Assembly: GCA_036245805.1 (NCBI GenBank)
Contig: BTRK01000005.1
Coordinates: 9,672,001 to 9,736,000 of the forward strand
Reading direction: 5' to 3'
DNA from: Pristionchus mayeri
Taxonomy: Eukaryota; Nematoda; Chromadorea; Rhabditida; Neodiplogasteridae
DNA: 64,000 bases
Positions 48,601 to 63,600 of this stretch are shown here, one piece after another. Within the stretch, counting starts at the first letter, position 1; every line of letters starts with the position of its first letter. A program made the position numbers and the translations under genes. Under the pieces are notes generated by a model that was not told the origin of the DNA, made no database searches, and worked only from the letters and a program-made list of their open reading frames with translations.

Positions 48601-51600
48601 CGAACGGATTTCCGTCGAACGGATTTCCGTCGAACGGATTTCCGTCGAACGGATTTCCGTCGAACGGATTTCCATCGAACGGATTTCCGTCGAACGGATT
48701 TCCGTCACTGGGATCCCAGCTCTTCGCATTGGTTCCTACTTCACTGCCCACTGGGAGAAACATCAAGGGTGCGGATAGCAAAATGATTTCCGTCGAACGG
48801 ATTTCCGTCGAACGGATTTCCGTCGAACGGATTTCCGTCGAACGGATTTCCATCGAACGGATTTCCGTCGAACGGATTTCCGTCACTGGGATCCCAGCTC
48901 TTCGCATTGGTTCCTACTTCACTGCCCACTGGGAGAAACATCAAGGGTGCGGATAGCAAAATGATTTCCGTCGAACGGATTTCCGTCGAACGGATTTCCG
49001 TCACTGGGATCCCAGCTCTTCGCATTGGTTCCTACTTCACTGCCCACTGGGAGAAACATCAATGGTGCGGATTTCCGTCGAACGGATTTCTGTCGAGCGG
49101 ATTTCCATCGAACGGATTTCCGTCGAACGGATTTCCGTCGAACGGATTTCCGTCGAACGGATTTCTGTCGAGCGGATTTCCATCGAACGGATTTCCATCG
49201 AACGGATTTCCGTCGAACGGATTTCCGTCGAACGGATTTCCGTCGAACGGATTTCCATCGAACGGATTTCCGTCGAACGGATTTCCGTCGAACGGATTTC
49301 CGTCGAACGGATTTCCGTCGAACGGATTTCCGTCGAACGGATTTCCATCGAACGGATTTCCGTCGAACGTATTTCCGTCACTGGGATCCCAGCTCTTCGC
49401 ATTGGTTCCTACTTCACTGCCCACTGGGAGAAACATCAAGGGTGCGGATAGCAAAATGATTTCCGTCGAACGGATTTCCGTCGAACGGATTTCCGTCGAA
49501 CGGATTTCCATCGAACGGATTTCCGTCGAACGGATTTCCGTCACTGGGATCCCAGCTCTTCGCATTGGTTCCTACTTCACTGCCCACTGGGAGAAACATC
49601 AAGGGTGCGGATAGCAAAATGATTTCCGTCGAACGGATTTCCGTCGAACGGATTTCCGTCACTGGGATCCCAGCTCTTCGCATTGGTTCCTACTTCACTG
49701 CCCACTGGGAGAAACATCAATGGTGCGGATTTCCGTCGAACGGATTTCTGTCGAGCGGATTTCCATCGAACGGATTTCCGTCGAACGGATTTCCGTCGAA
49801 CGGATTTCCGTCGAACGGATTTCTGTCGAGCGGATTTCCATCGAACGGATTTCCATCGAACGGATTTCCGTCGAACGGATTTCCGTCGAACGGATTTCCG
49901 TCGAACGGATTTCCATCGAACGGATTTCCGTCGAACGGATTTCCGTCGAACGGATTTCCGTCGAACGGATTTCCGTCGAACGGATTTCCGTCGAACGGAT
50001 TTCCGTCGAACGGATTTCCATCGAACGGATTTCCGTCGAACGGATTTCCGTCACTGGGATCCCAGCTCTTCGCATTGGTTCCTACTTCACTGCCCACTGG
50101 GAGAAACATCAAGGGTGCGGATAGCAAAATGATTTCCGTCGAACGGATTTCCGTCGAACGGATTTCCGTCGAACGGATTTCCGTCGAACGGATTTCCATC
50201 GAACGGATTTCCGTCGAACGGATTTCCGTCACTGGGATCCCAGCTCTTCGCATTGGTTCCTACTTCACTGCCCACTGGGAGAAACATCAAGGGTGCGGAT
50301 AGCAAAATGATTTCCGTCGAACGGATTTCCGTCGAACGGATTTCCGTCACTGGGATCCCAGCTCTTCGCATTGGTTCCTACTTCACTGCCCACTGGGAGA
50401 AACATCAAGGGTGCGGATAGCAAAATGATTTCCGTCGAACGGATTTCCGTCGAACGGATTTCCGTCACTGGGATCCCAGCTCTTCGCATTGGTTCCTACT
50501 TCACTGCCCACTGGGAGAAACATCAATGGTGCGGATTTCCGTCGAACGGATTTCTGTCGAGCGGATTTCCATCGAACGGATTTCCGTCGAACGGATTTCC
50601 GTCGAACGGATTTCCGTCGAACGGATTTCTGTCGAGCGGATTTCCATCGAACGGATTTCCATCGAACGGATTTCCGTCGAACGGATTTCCGTCGAACGGA
50701 TTTCCGTCGAACGGATTTCCGTCGAACGGATTTCCATCGAACGGATTTCCGTCGAACGGATTTCCGTCGAACGGATTTCCGTCGAACGGATTTCCATCGA
50801 ACGGATTTCCATCGAACGGATTTCCGTCGAACGGATTTCCATCGAACGGATTTCCGTCGAACGGATTTCCGTCGAACGGATTTCCGTCGAACGGATTTCC
50901 GTCGAACGGATTTCCGTCGAACGGATTTCCGTCGAACGGATTTCCATCGAACGGATTTCCGTCGAACGGATTTCCGTCACTGGGATCCCAGCTCTTCGCA
51001 TTGGTTCCTACTTCACTGCCCACTGGGAGAAACATCAAGGGTGCGGATAGCAAAATGATTTCCGTCGAACGGATTTCCGTCGAACGGATTTCCGTCGAAC
51101 GGATTTCCGTCGAACGGATTTCCATCGAACGGATTTCCGTCGAACGGATTTCCGTCACTGGGATCCCAGCTCTTCGCATTGGTTCCTACTTCACTGCCCA
51201 CTGGGAGAAACATCAAGGGTGCGGATAGCAAAATGATTTCCGTCGAACGGATTTCCGTCGAACGGATTTCCGTCACTGGGATCCCAGCTCTTCGCATTGG
51301 TTCCTACTTCACTGCCCACTGGGAGAAACATCAATGGTGCGGATTTCCGTCGAACGGATTTCTGTCGAGCGGATTTCCATCGAACGTATTTCCGTCGAAC
51401 GGATTTCCGTCGAACGGATTTCCGTCGAACGGATTTCTGTCGAGCGGATTTCCATCGAACGGATTTCCATCGAACGGATTTCCGTCGAACGGATTTCCGT
51501 CGAACGGATTTCCGTCGAACGGATTTCCATCGAACGGATTTCCGTCGAACGGATTTCCGTCGAACGGATTTCCGTCGAACGGATTTCCGTCGAACGGATT

Positions 51601-54600
51601 TCCGTCGAACGGATTTCCGTCGAACGGATTTCCATCGAACGGATTTCCGTCACTGGGATCCCAGCTCTTCGCATTGGTTCCTACTTCACTGCCCACTGGG
51701 AGAAACATCAAGGGTGCGGATAGCAAAATGATTTCCGTCGAACGGATTTCCGTCGAACGGATTTCCGTCGAACGGATTTCCATCGAACGGATTTCCGTCG
51801 AACGGATTTCCGTCACTGGGATCCCAGCTCTTCGCATTGGTTCCTACTTCACTGCCCACTGGGAGAAACATCAAGGGTGCGGATAGCAAAATGATTTCCG
51901 TCGAACGGATTTCCGTCGAACGGATTTCCGTCACTGGGATCCCAGCTCTTCGCATTGGTTCCTACTTCACTGCCCACTGGGAGAAACATCAATGGTGCGG
52001 ATTTCCGTCGAACGGATTTCTGTCGAGCGGATTTCCATCGAACGGATTTCCGTCGAACGGATTTCCGTCGAACGGATTTCCGTCGAACGGATTTCTGTCG
52101 AGCGGATTTCCATCGAACGGATTTCCATCGAACGGATTTCCGTCGAACGGATTTCCGTCGAACGGATTTCCGTCGAACGGATTTCCATCGAACGGATTTC
52201 CGTCGAACGGATTTCCGTCGAACGGATTTCCGTCGAACGGATTTCCGTCGAACGGATTTCCGTCGAACGGATTTCCATCGAACGGATTTCCGTCGAACGG
52301 ATTTCCGTCACTGGGATCCCAGCTCTTCGCATTGGTTCCTACTTCACTGCCCACTGGGAGAAACATCAAGGGTGCGGATAGCAAAATGATTTCCGTCGAA
52401 CGGATTTCCGTCGAACGGATTTCCGTCGAACGGATTTCCGTCGAACGGATTTCCATCGAACGGATTTCCGTCGAACGGATTTCCATCGAACGGATTTCCG
52501 TCGAACGGATTTCCGTCACTGGGATCCCAGCTCTTCGCATTGGTTCCTACTTCACTGCCCACTGGGAGAAACATCAAGGGTGCGGATAGCAAAATGATTT
52601 CCGTCGAACGGATTTCCGTCGAACGGATTTCCGTCGAACGGATTTCCGTCGAACGGATTTCCATCGAACGGATTTCCGTCGAACGGATTTCCGTCACTGG
52701 GATCCCAGCTCTTCGCATTGGTTCCTACTTCACTGCCCACTGGGAGAAACATCAATGGTGCGGATTTCCGTCGAACGGATTTCTGTCGAGCGGATTTCCA
52801 TCGAACGGATTTCCGTCGAACGGATTTCCGTCGAACGGATTTCCGTCACTGGGATCCCAGCTCTTCGCATTGGTTCCTACTTCACTGTCCACTGGGAGAA
52901 ACATCAAGGGTGCGGATAGCAAAATGATTTCCGTCGAACGGATTTCCGTCGAACGGATTTCCGTCGAACGGATTTCCATCGAACGGATTTCCGTCGAACG
53001 GATTTCCGTCGAACGGATTTCCGTCGAACGGATTTCCGTCGAACGGATTTCCATCGAACGGATTTCCGTCGAACGGATTTCCGTCGAACGGATTTCCGTC
53101 GAACGGATTTCCGTCGAACGGATTTCCATCGAACGGATTTCCGTCGAACGGATTTCTGTCACTGGGATCCCAGCTCTTCGCATTGGTTCCTACTTCACTG
53201 CCCACTGGGAGAAACATCAAGGGTGCGGATAGCAAAATGATTTCCGTCGAACGGATTTCCGTCGAACGGATTTCCGTCGAACGGATTTCCGTCGAACGGA
53301 TTTCCATCGAACGGATTTCCGTCGAACGGATTTCCATCGAACGGATTTCCGTCGAACGGATTTCCGTCACTGGGATCCCAGCTCTTCGCATTGGTTCCTA
53401 CTTCACTGCCCACTGGGAGAAACATCAAGGGTGCGGATAGCAAAATGATTTCCGTCGAACGGATTTCCGTCGAACGGATTTCCGTCGAACGGATTTCCGT
53501 CGAACGGATTTCCATCGAACGGATTTCCGTCGAACGGATTTCCGTCACTGGGATCCCAGCTCTTCGCATTGGTTCCTACTTCACTGCCCACTGGGAGAAA
53601 CATCAATGGTGCGGATTTCCGTCGAACGGATTTCTGTCGAGCGGATTTCCATCGAACGGATTTCCGTCGAACGGATTTCCGTCGAACGGATTTCCGTCAC
53701 TGGGATCCCAGCTCTTCGCATTGGTTCCTACTTCACTGTCCACTGGGAGAAACATCAAGGGTGCGGATAGCAAAATGATTTCCGTCGAACGGATTTCCGT
53801 CGAACGGATTTCCGTCGAACGGATTTCCATCGAACGGATTTCCGTCGAACGGATTTCCGTCGAACGGATTTCCGTCGAACGGATTTCCGTCGAACGGATT
53901 TCCATCGAACGGATTTCCGTCGAACGGATTTCCGTCGAACGGATTTCCGTCGAACGGATTTCCGTCGAACGGATTTCCATCGAACGGATTTCCGTCGAAC
54001 GGATTTCTGTCACTGGGATCCCAGCTCTTCGCATTGGTTCCTACTTCACTGCCCACTGGGAGAAACATCAAGGGTGCGGATAGCAAAATGATTTCCGTCG
54101 AACGGATTTCCGTCGAACGGATTTCCGTCGAACGGATTTCCATCGAAAGGATTTCCGTCGAACGGATTTCCGTCGAACGGATTTCCATCGAACGGATTTC
54201 CGTCGAACGGATTTCCATCGAACGGATTTCCGTCGAACGGATTTCCGTCGAACGGATTTCCGTCACTGGGATCCCAGCTCTTCGCATTGGTTCCTACTTC
54301 ACTGCCCACTGGGAGAAACATCAATGGTGCGGATTTCCGTCGAACGGATTTCCATCGAACGGATTTCCGTCGAACGGATTTCCGTCGAACGGATTTCCGT
54401 CGAACGGATTTCCGTCGAACGGATTTCCGTCGAACGGATTTCCGTCGAACGGATTTCCGTCGAACGAATTTCCGTCACTGGGATCCCAGCTCTTCGCATT
54501 AGTTCCTACTTCACTGCCCACTGGGAGAAACATCAATGGTGCGGATTTCCGTCGAACGGATTTCTGTCGAGCGGATTTCCATCGAACGGATTTCCGTCGA

Positions 54601-57600
54601 ACGGATTTCCGTCGAACGGATTTCCGTCGAACGGATTTCCGTCGAACGGATTTCCGTCGAACGGATTTCCATCGAAAGGATTTCCGTCGAACGTATTTCC
54701 GTCGAACGAATTTCCGTCACTGGGATCCCAGCTCTTCGCATTAGTTCCTACTTCACTGCCCACTGGGAGAAACATCAATGGTGCGGATTTCCGTCGAACG
54801 GATTTCTGTCGAGCGGATTTCCATCGAACGGATTTCCGTCGAACGGATTTCCGTCGAACGGATTTCCGTCGAACGGATTTCCGTCACTGGGATCCCAGCT
54901 CTTCGCATTGGTTCCTACTTCACTGTCCACTGGGAGAAACATCAAGGGTGCGGATAGCAAAATGATTTCCGTCGAACGGATTTCCGTCGAACGGATTTCC
55001 GTCGAACGGATTTCCATCGAAAGGATTTCCGTCGAACGGATTTCCGTCGAACGGATTTCCATCGAACGGATTTCCGTCGAACGGATTTCCATCGAACGGA
55101 TTTCCGTCGAACGGATTTCCGTCACTGGGATCCCAGCTCTTCGCATTGGTTCCTACTTCACTGCCCACTGGGAGAAACATCAATGGTGCGGATTTCCGTC
55201 GAACGGATTTCCATCGAACGGATTTCCGTCGAACGGATTTCCGTCGAACGGATTTCCGTCGAACGGATTTCCATCGAACGGATTTCCGTCGAACGGATTT
55301 CCGTCGAACGGATTTCCGTCGAACGGATTTCCATCGAACGGATTTCCGTCGAACGGATTTCCGTCGAACGGATTTCCGTCGAACGGATTTCCGTCGAACG
55401 GATTTCCGTCGAACGGATTTCCGTCGAACGGATTTCCATCGAACGGATTTCCGTCGAACGGATTTCCGTCACTGGGATCCCAGCTCTTCGCATTGGTTCC
55501 TACTTCACTGCCCACTGGGAGAAACATCAAGGGTGCGGATAGCAAAATGATTTCCGTCGAACGGATTTCCGTCGAACGGATTTCCGTCGAACGGATTTCC
55601 ATCGAAAGGATTTCCGTCGAACGGATTTCCGTCGAACGGATTTCCATCGAACGGATTTCCGTCGAACGGATTTCCATCGAACGGATTTCCGTCGAACGGA
55701 TTTCCGTCGAACGGATTTCCGTCACTGGGATCCCAGCTCTTCGCATTGGTTCCTACTTCACTGCCCACTGGGAGAAACATCAATGGTGCGGATTTCCGTC
55801 GAACGGATTTCCATCGAACGGATTTCCGTCGAACGGATTTCCGTCGAACGGATTTCCGTCGAACGGATTTCCGTCGAACGGATTTCCGTCGAACGGATTT
55901 CCGTCGAACGGATTTCCGTCGAACGGATTTCCATCGAACGGATTTCCGTCGAACGGATTTCCGTCGAACGGATTTCCGTCGAACGGATTTCCGTCGAACG
56001 GATTTCCGTCGAACGGATTTCCGTCGAACGGATTTCCGTCGAACGGATTTCCGTCGAACGGATTTCCGTCGAACGGATTTCCGTCGAACGGATTTCCATC
56101 GAACGGATTTCCGTCGAACGGATTTCCGTCGAACGGATTTCCATCGAACGGATTTCCGTCGAACGGATTTCCGTCGAACGGATTTCCATCGAACGGATTT
56201 CCGTCGAACGGATTTCCGTCGAACGGATTTCCGTCACTGGGATCCCAGCTCTTCGCATTGGTTCCTACTTCACTGCCCACTGGGAGAAACATCAATGGTG
56301 CGGATTTCCGTCGAACGGATTTCTGTCGAGCGGATTTCCATCGAACGGATTTCCGTCGAACGGATTTCCGTCGAACGGATTTCCGTCGAACGGATTTCCG
56401 TCACTGGGATCCCAGCTCTTCGCATTGGTTCCTACTTCACTGTCCACTGGGAGAAACATCAAGGGTGCGGATAGCAAAATGATTTCCGTCGAACGGATTT
56501 CCGTCGAACGGATTTCCGTCGAACGGATTTCCATCGAAAGGATTTCCGTCGAACGGATTTCCGTCGAACGGATTTCCATCGAACGGATTTCCGTCGAACG
56601 GATTTCCATCGAACGGATTTCCGTCGAACGGATTTCCGTCGAACGGATTTCCGTCGAACGGATTTCCGTCACTGGGATCCCAGCTCTTCGCATTGGTTCC
56701 TACTTCACTGCCCACTGGGAGAAACATCAATGGTGCGGATTTCCGTCGAACGGATTTCCATCGAACGGATTTCCGTCGAACGGATTTCCGTCGAACGGAT
56801 TTCCGTCGAACGGATTTCCATCGAACGGATTTCCGTCGAACGGATTTCCGTCGAACGGATTTCCGTCGAACGGATTTCCGTCGAACGGATTTCCATCGAA
56901 CGGATTTCCGTCGAACGGATTTCCGTCGAACGGATTTCCGTCGAACGGATTTCCATCGAACGGATTTCCGTCGAACGGATTTCCGTCGAACGGATTTCCG
57001 TCGAACGGATTTCCGTCGAACGGATTTCCGTCGAACGGATTTCCGTCGAACGGATTTCCGTCGAACGGATTTCCGTCGAACGGATTTCCATCGAACGGAT
57101 TTCCGTCGAACGGATTTCCGTCGAACGGATTTCCGTCGAACGGATTTCCGTCGAACGGATTTCCATCGAACGGATTTCCGTCGAACGGATTTCCGTCGAA
57201 CGGATTTCCGTCGAACGGATTTCCGTCGAACGGATTTCCATCGAACGGATTTCCGTCGAACGGATTTCTGTCACTGGGATCCCAGCTCTTCGCATTGGTT
57301 CCTACTTCACTGCCCACTGGGAGAAACATCAAGGGTGCGGATAGCAAAATGATTTCCGTCGAACGGATTTCCGTCGAACGGATTTCCGTCGAACGGATTT
57401 CCATCGAAAGGATTTCCGTCGAACGGATTTCCGTCGAACGGATTTCCATCGAACGGATTTCCGTCGAACGGATTTCCATCGAACGGATTTCCGTCGAACG
57501 GATTTCCGTCGAACGGATTTCCGTCACTGGGATCCCAGCTCTTCGCATTGGTTCCTACTTCACTGCCCACTGGGAGAAACATCAATGGTGCGGATTTCCG

Positions 57601-60600
57601 TCGAACGGATTTCCATCGAACGGATTTCCGTCGAACGGATTTCCGTCGAACGGATTTCCGTCGAACGGATTTCCGTCGAACGGATTTCCGTCGAACGGAT
57701 TTCCGTCGAACGGATTTCCGTCGAACGGATTTCCGTCGAACGGATTTCCGTCGAACGAATTTCCGTCACTGGGATCCCAGCTCTTCGCATTAGTTCCTAC
57801 TTCACTGCCCACTGGGAGAAACATCAATGGTGCGGATTTCCGTCGAACGGATTTCTGTCGAGCGGATTTCCATCGAACGGATTTCCGTCGAACGGATTTC
57901 CGTCGAACGGATTTCCGTCGAACGGATTTCCGTCGAACGGATTTCCGTCGAACGGATTTCCATCGAAAGGATTTCCGTCGAACGTATTTCCGTCGAACGA
58001 ATTTCCGTCACTGGGATCCCAGCTCTTCGCATTAGTTCCTACTTCACTGCCCACTGGGAGAAACATCAATGGTGCGGATTTCCGTCGAACGGATTTCTGT
58101 CGAGCGGATTTCCATCGAACGGATTTCCGTCGAACGGATTTCCGTCGAACGGATTTCCGTCGAACGGATTTCCGTCACTGGGATCCCAGCTCTTCGCATT
58201 GGTTCCTACTTCACTGTCCACTGGGAGAAACATCAAGGGTGCGGATAGCAAAATGATTTCCGTCGAACGGATTTCCGTCGAACGGATTTCCGTCGAACGG
58301 ATTTCCATCGAAAGGATTTCCGTCGAACGGATTTCCGTCGAACGGATTTCCATCGAACGGATTTCCGTCGAACGGATTTCCATCGAACGGATTTCCGTCG
58401 AACGGATTTCCGTCACTGGGATCCCAGCTCTTCGCATTGGTTCCTACTTCACTGCCCACTGGGAGAAACATCAATGGTGCGGATTTCCGTCGAACGGATT
58501 TCCATCGAACGGATTTCCGTCGAACGGATTTCCGTCGAACGGATTTCCGTCGAACGGATTTCCATCGAACGGATTTCCGTCGAACGGATTTCCGTCGAAC
58601 GGATTTCCGTCGAACGGATTTCCATCGAACGGATTTCCGTCGAACGGATTTCCGTCGAACGGATTTCCGTCGAACGGATTTCCGTCGAACGGATTTCCGT
58701 CGAACGGATTTCCGTCGAACGGATTTCCATCGAACGGATTTCCGTCGAACGGATTTCCGTCACTGGGATCCCAGCTCTTCGCATTGGTTCCTACTTCACT
58801 GCCCACTGGGAGAAACATCAAGGGTGCGGATAGCAAAATGATTTCCGTCGAACGGATTTCCGTCGAACGGATTTCCGTCGAACGGATTTCCATCGAAAGG
58901 ATTTCCGTCGAACGGATTTCCGTCGAACGGATTTCCATCGAACGGATTTCCGTCGAACGGATTTCCATCGAACGGATTTCCGTCGAACGGATTTCCGTCG
59001 AACGGATTTCCGTCACTGGGATCCCAGCTCTTCGCATTGGTTCCTACTTCACTGCCCACTGGGAGAAACATCAATGGTGCGGATTTCCGTCGAACGGATT
59101 TCCATCGAACGGATTTCCGTCGAACGGATTTCCGTCGAACGGATTTCCGTCGAACGGATTTCCGTCGAACGGATTTCCGTCGAACGGATTTCCGTCGAAC
59201 GGATTTCCGTCACTGGGATCCCAGCTCTTCGCATTGGTTCCTACTTCACTGTCCACTGGGAGAAACATCAAGGGTGCGGATAGCAAAATGATTTCCGTCG
59301 AACGGATTTCCGTCGAACGGATTTCCGTCGAACGGATTTCCATCGAAAGGATTTCCGTCGAACGGATTTCCGTCGAACGGATTTCCGTCACTGGGATCCC
59401 AGCTCTTCGCATTGGTTCCTACTTCACTGCCCACTGGGAGAAACATCAATGGTGCGGATTTCCGTCGAACGGATTTCTGTCGAGCGGATTTCCATCGAAC
59501 GGATTTCCGTCGAACGGATTTCCGTCGAACGGATTTCCGTCGAACGGATTTCCGTCACTGGGATCCCAGCTCTTCGCATTGGTTCCTACTTCACTGTCCA
59601 CTGGGAGAAACATCAAGGGTGCGGATAGCAAAATGATTTCCGTCGAACGGATTTCCGTCGAACGGATTTCCGTCGAACGGATTTCCATCGAAAGGATTTC
59701 CGTCGAACGGATTTCCGTCGAACGGATTTCCATCGAACGGATTTCCGTCGAACGGATTTCCATCGAACGGATTTCCGTCGAACGGATTTCCGTCGAACGG
59801 ATTTCCGTCACTGGGATCCCAGCTCTTCGCATTGGTTCCTACTTCACTGCCCACTGGGAGAAACATCAATGGTGCGGATTTCCGTCGAACGGATTTCCAT
59901 CGAACGGATTTCCGTCGAACGGATTTCCGTCGAACGGATTTCCGTCGAACGGATTTCCATCGAACGGATTTCCGTCGAACGGATTTCCGTCGAACGGATT
60001 TCCGTCGAACGGATTTCCATCGAACGGATTTCCGTCGAACGGATTTCCGTCGAACGGATTTCCGTCGAACGGATTTCCATCGAACGGATTTCCGTCGAAC
60101 GGATTTCCGTCGAACGGATTTCCGTCGAACGGATTTCCGTCGAACGGATTTCCGTCGAACGGATTTCCGTCGAACGGATTTCCGTCGAACGGATTTCCAT
60201 CGAACGGATTTCCGTCGAACGGATTTCCATCGAACGGATTTCCGTCGAACGGATTTCCGTCGAACGGATTTCCATCGAACGGATTTCCGTCGAACGGATT
60301 TCCGTCGAACGGATTTCCGTCACTGGGATCCCAGCTCTTCGCATTGGTTCCTACTTCACTGCCCACTGGGAGAAACATCAATGGTGCGGATTTCCGTCGA
60401 ACGGATTTCTGTCGAGCGGATTTCCATCGAACGGATTTCCGTCGAACGGATTTCCGTCGAACGGATTTCCGTCGAACGGATTTCCGTCACTGGGATCCCA
60501 GCTCTTCGCATTGGTTCCTACTTCACTGTCCACTGGGAGAAACATCAAGGGTGCGGATAGCAAAATGATTTCCGTCGAACGGATTTCCGTCGAACGGATT

Positions 60601-63600
60601 TCCGTCGAACGGATTTCCATCGAAAGGATTTCCGTCGAACGGATTTCCGTCGAACGGATTTCCATCGAACGGATTTCCGTCGAACGGATTTCCATCGAAC
60701 GGATTTCCGTCGAACGGATTTCCGTCGAACGGATTTCCGTCACTGGGATCCCAGCTCTTCGCATTGGTTCCTACTTCACTGCCCACTGGGAGAAACATCA
60801 ATGGTGCGGATTTCCGTCGAACGGATTTCCATCGAACGGATTTCCGTCGAACGGATTTCCGTCGAACGGATTTCCGTCGAACGGATTTCCGTCGAACGGA
60901 TTTCCATCGAACGGATTTCCGTCGAACGGATTTCCGTCGAACGGATTTCCGTCGAACGGATTTCCATCGAACGGATTTCCGTCGAACGGATTTCCGTCGA
61001 ACGGATTTCCGTCGAACGGATTTCCATCGAACGGATTTCCGTCGAACGGATTTCCGTCGAACGGATTTCCGTCGAACGGATTTCCGTCGAACGGATTTCC
61101 GTCGAACGGATTTCCGTCGAACGGATTTCCGTCGAACGGATTTCCGTCGAACGGATTTCCATCGAACGGATTTCCGTCGAACGGATTTCCATCGAACGGA
61201 TTTCCGTCGAACGGATTTCCGTCGAACGGATTTCCGTCACTGGGATCCCAGCTCTTCGCATTGGTTCCTACTTCACTGTCCACTGGGAGAAACATCAAGG
61301 GTGCGGATAGCAAAATGATTTCCGTCGAACGGATTTCCGTCGAACGGATTTCCGTCGAACGGATTTCCATCGAAAGGATTTCCGTCGAACGGATTTCCGT
61401 CGAACGGATTTCCATCGAACGGATTTCCGTCGAACGGATTTCCATCGAACGGATTTCCGTCGAACGGATTTCCGTCGAACGGATTTCCGTCACTGGGATC
61501 CCAGCTCTTCGCATTGGTTCCTACTTCACTGCCCACTGGGAGAAACATCAATGGTGCGGATTTCCGTCGAACGGATTTCCATCGAACGGATTTCCGTCGA
61601 ACGGATTTCCGTCGAACGGATTTCCGTCGAACGGATTTCCATCGAACGGATTTCCGTCGAACGGATTTCTGTCACTGGGATCCCAGCTCTTCGCATTGGT
61701 TCCTACTTCACTGCCCACTGGGAGAAACATCAATGGTGCGGATTTCCGTCGAACGGATTTCCATCGAACGGATTTCCGTCGAACGGATTTCCGTCGAACG
61801 GATTTCCGTCGAACGGATTTCCATCGAACGGATTTCCGTCGAACGGATTTCCGTCGAACGGATTTCCGTCGAACGGATTTCCGTCGAACGGATTTCCGTC
61901 GAACGGATTTCCGTCGAACGGATTTCCATCGAACGGATTTCCGTCGAACGGATTTCCGTCACTGGGATCCCAGCTCTTCGCATTGGTTCCTACTTCACTG
62001 CCCACTGGGAGAAACATCAATGGTGCGGATTTCCGTCGAACGGATTTCTGTCGAGCGGATTTCCATCGAACGGATTTCCGTCGAACGGATTTCCGTCGAA
62101 CGGATTTCCGTCGAACGGATTTCTGTCGAGCGGATTTCCATCGAACGGATTTCCATCGAACGGATTTCCGTCGAACGGATTTCCGTCGAACGGATTTCCG
62201 TCGAACGGATTTCCATCGAACGGATTTCCGTCGAACGGATTTCCGTCGAACGGATTTCCGTCGAACGGATTTCCGTCGAACGGATTTCCGTCGAACGGAT
62301 TTCCGTCGAACGGATTTCCATCGAACGGATTTCCGTCGAACGGATTTCCGTCACTGGGATCCCAGCTCTTCGCATTGGTTCCTACTTCACTGCCCACTGG
62401 GAGAAACATCAAGGGTGCGGATAGCAAAATGATTTCCGTCGAACGGATTTCCGTCGAACGGATTTCCGTCGAACGGATTTCCGTCGAACGGATTTCCGTC
62501 GAACGGATTTCCATCGAACGGATTTCCGTCGAACGGATTTCCGTCACTGGGATCCCAGCTCTTCGCATTGGTTCCTACTTCACTGCCCACTGGGAGAAAC
62601 ATCAATGGTGCGGATTTCCGTCGAACGGATTTCTGTCGAGCGGATTTCCATCGAACGGATTTCCGTCGAACGGATTTCCGTCGAACGGATTTCCGTCGAA
62701 CGGATTTCCGTCACTGGGATCCCAGCTCTTCGCATTGGTTCCTACTTCACTGTCCACTGGGAGAAACATCAAGGGTGCGGATAGCAAAATGATTTCCGTC
62801 GAACGGATTTCCGTCGAACGGATTTCCGTCGAACGGATTTCCGTCGAACGGATTTCCGTCGAGCGGATTTCCGTCGAACGGATTTCCGTCGAGCGGATTT
62901 CCGTCGAACGGATTTCCGTCGAACGGATTTCCGTCGAACGGATTTCCGTCGAACGGATTTCCGTCGAACGGATTTCCGTCGAACGGATTTCCGTCGAACG
63001 GATTTCCGTCGAACGGATTTCCGTCGAACGGATTTCCGTCGAACGGATTTCCGTCGAACGGATTTCCGTCGAACGGATTTCCGTCACTGGGATCCCAGCT
63101 CTTCGTATTGGTTCCTACTTCACTGCCTACTGGGAGAAAGATCAAGGGTGCGGAACATCAAGGGTGCGGATTTCCATCGAACGGATTTCCGTCGAACGGA
63201 TTTCTGTCGAGCGGATTTCCATCGAACGGATTTCCGTCGAACGGATTTCCGTCGAACGGATTTCCGTCGAACGGATTTCCGTCGAACGGATTTCCATCGA
63301 ACGGATTTCCGTCGAACGGATTTCCGTCGAACGGATTTCCGTCGAACGGATTTCCGTCGAACGGATTTCCGTCGAACGGATTTCCGTCGAGCGGATTTCC
63401 GTCGAACGGATTTCCGTCGAACGGATTTCCGTCACTGGGATCCCAGCTCTTCGCATTGGTTCCTACTTCACTGCCCACTGGGAGAAACATCAAGGGTGCG
63501 GATCTCCGTCGAACGGATTTCCGTCCAACGGATTTCCGTCCAACGGATTTCCGTCGAACGGATTTCCGTCACTGGGATCCCAGCTCTTCGTATTGGTTCC

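Noticed and set aside
57827..60568. Long ORFs in the satellite, up to 913 codons, as real repetitive proteins
   Set aside because: The same DNA is open in several frames on both strands, linkers rotate the frame between blocks, there is no codon bias or signal sequence, and starts fall in the linker or its edge. Explained by a stop-free 15-bp monomer.
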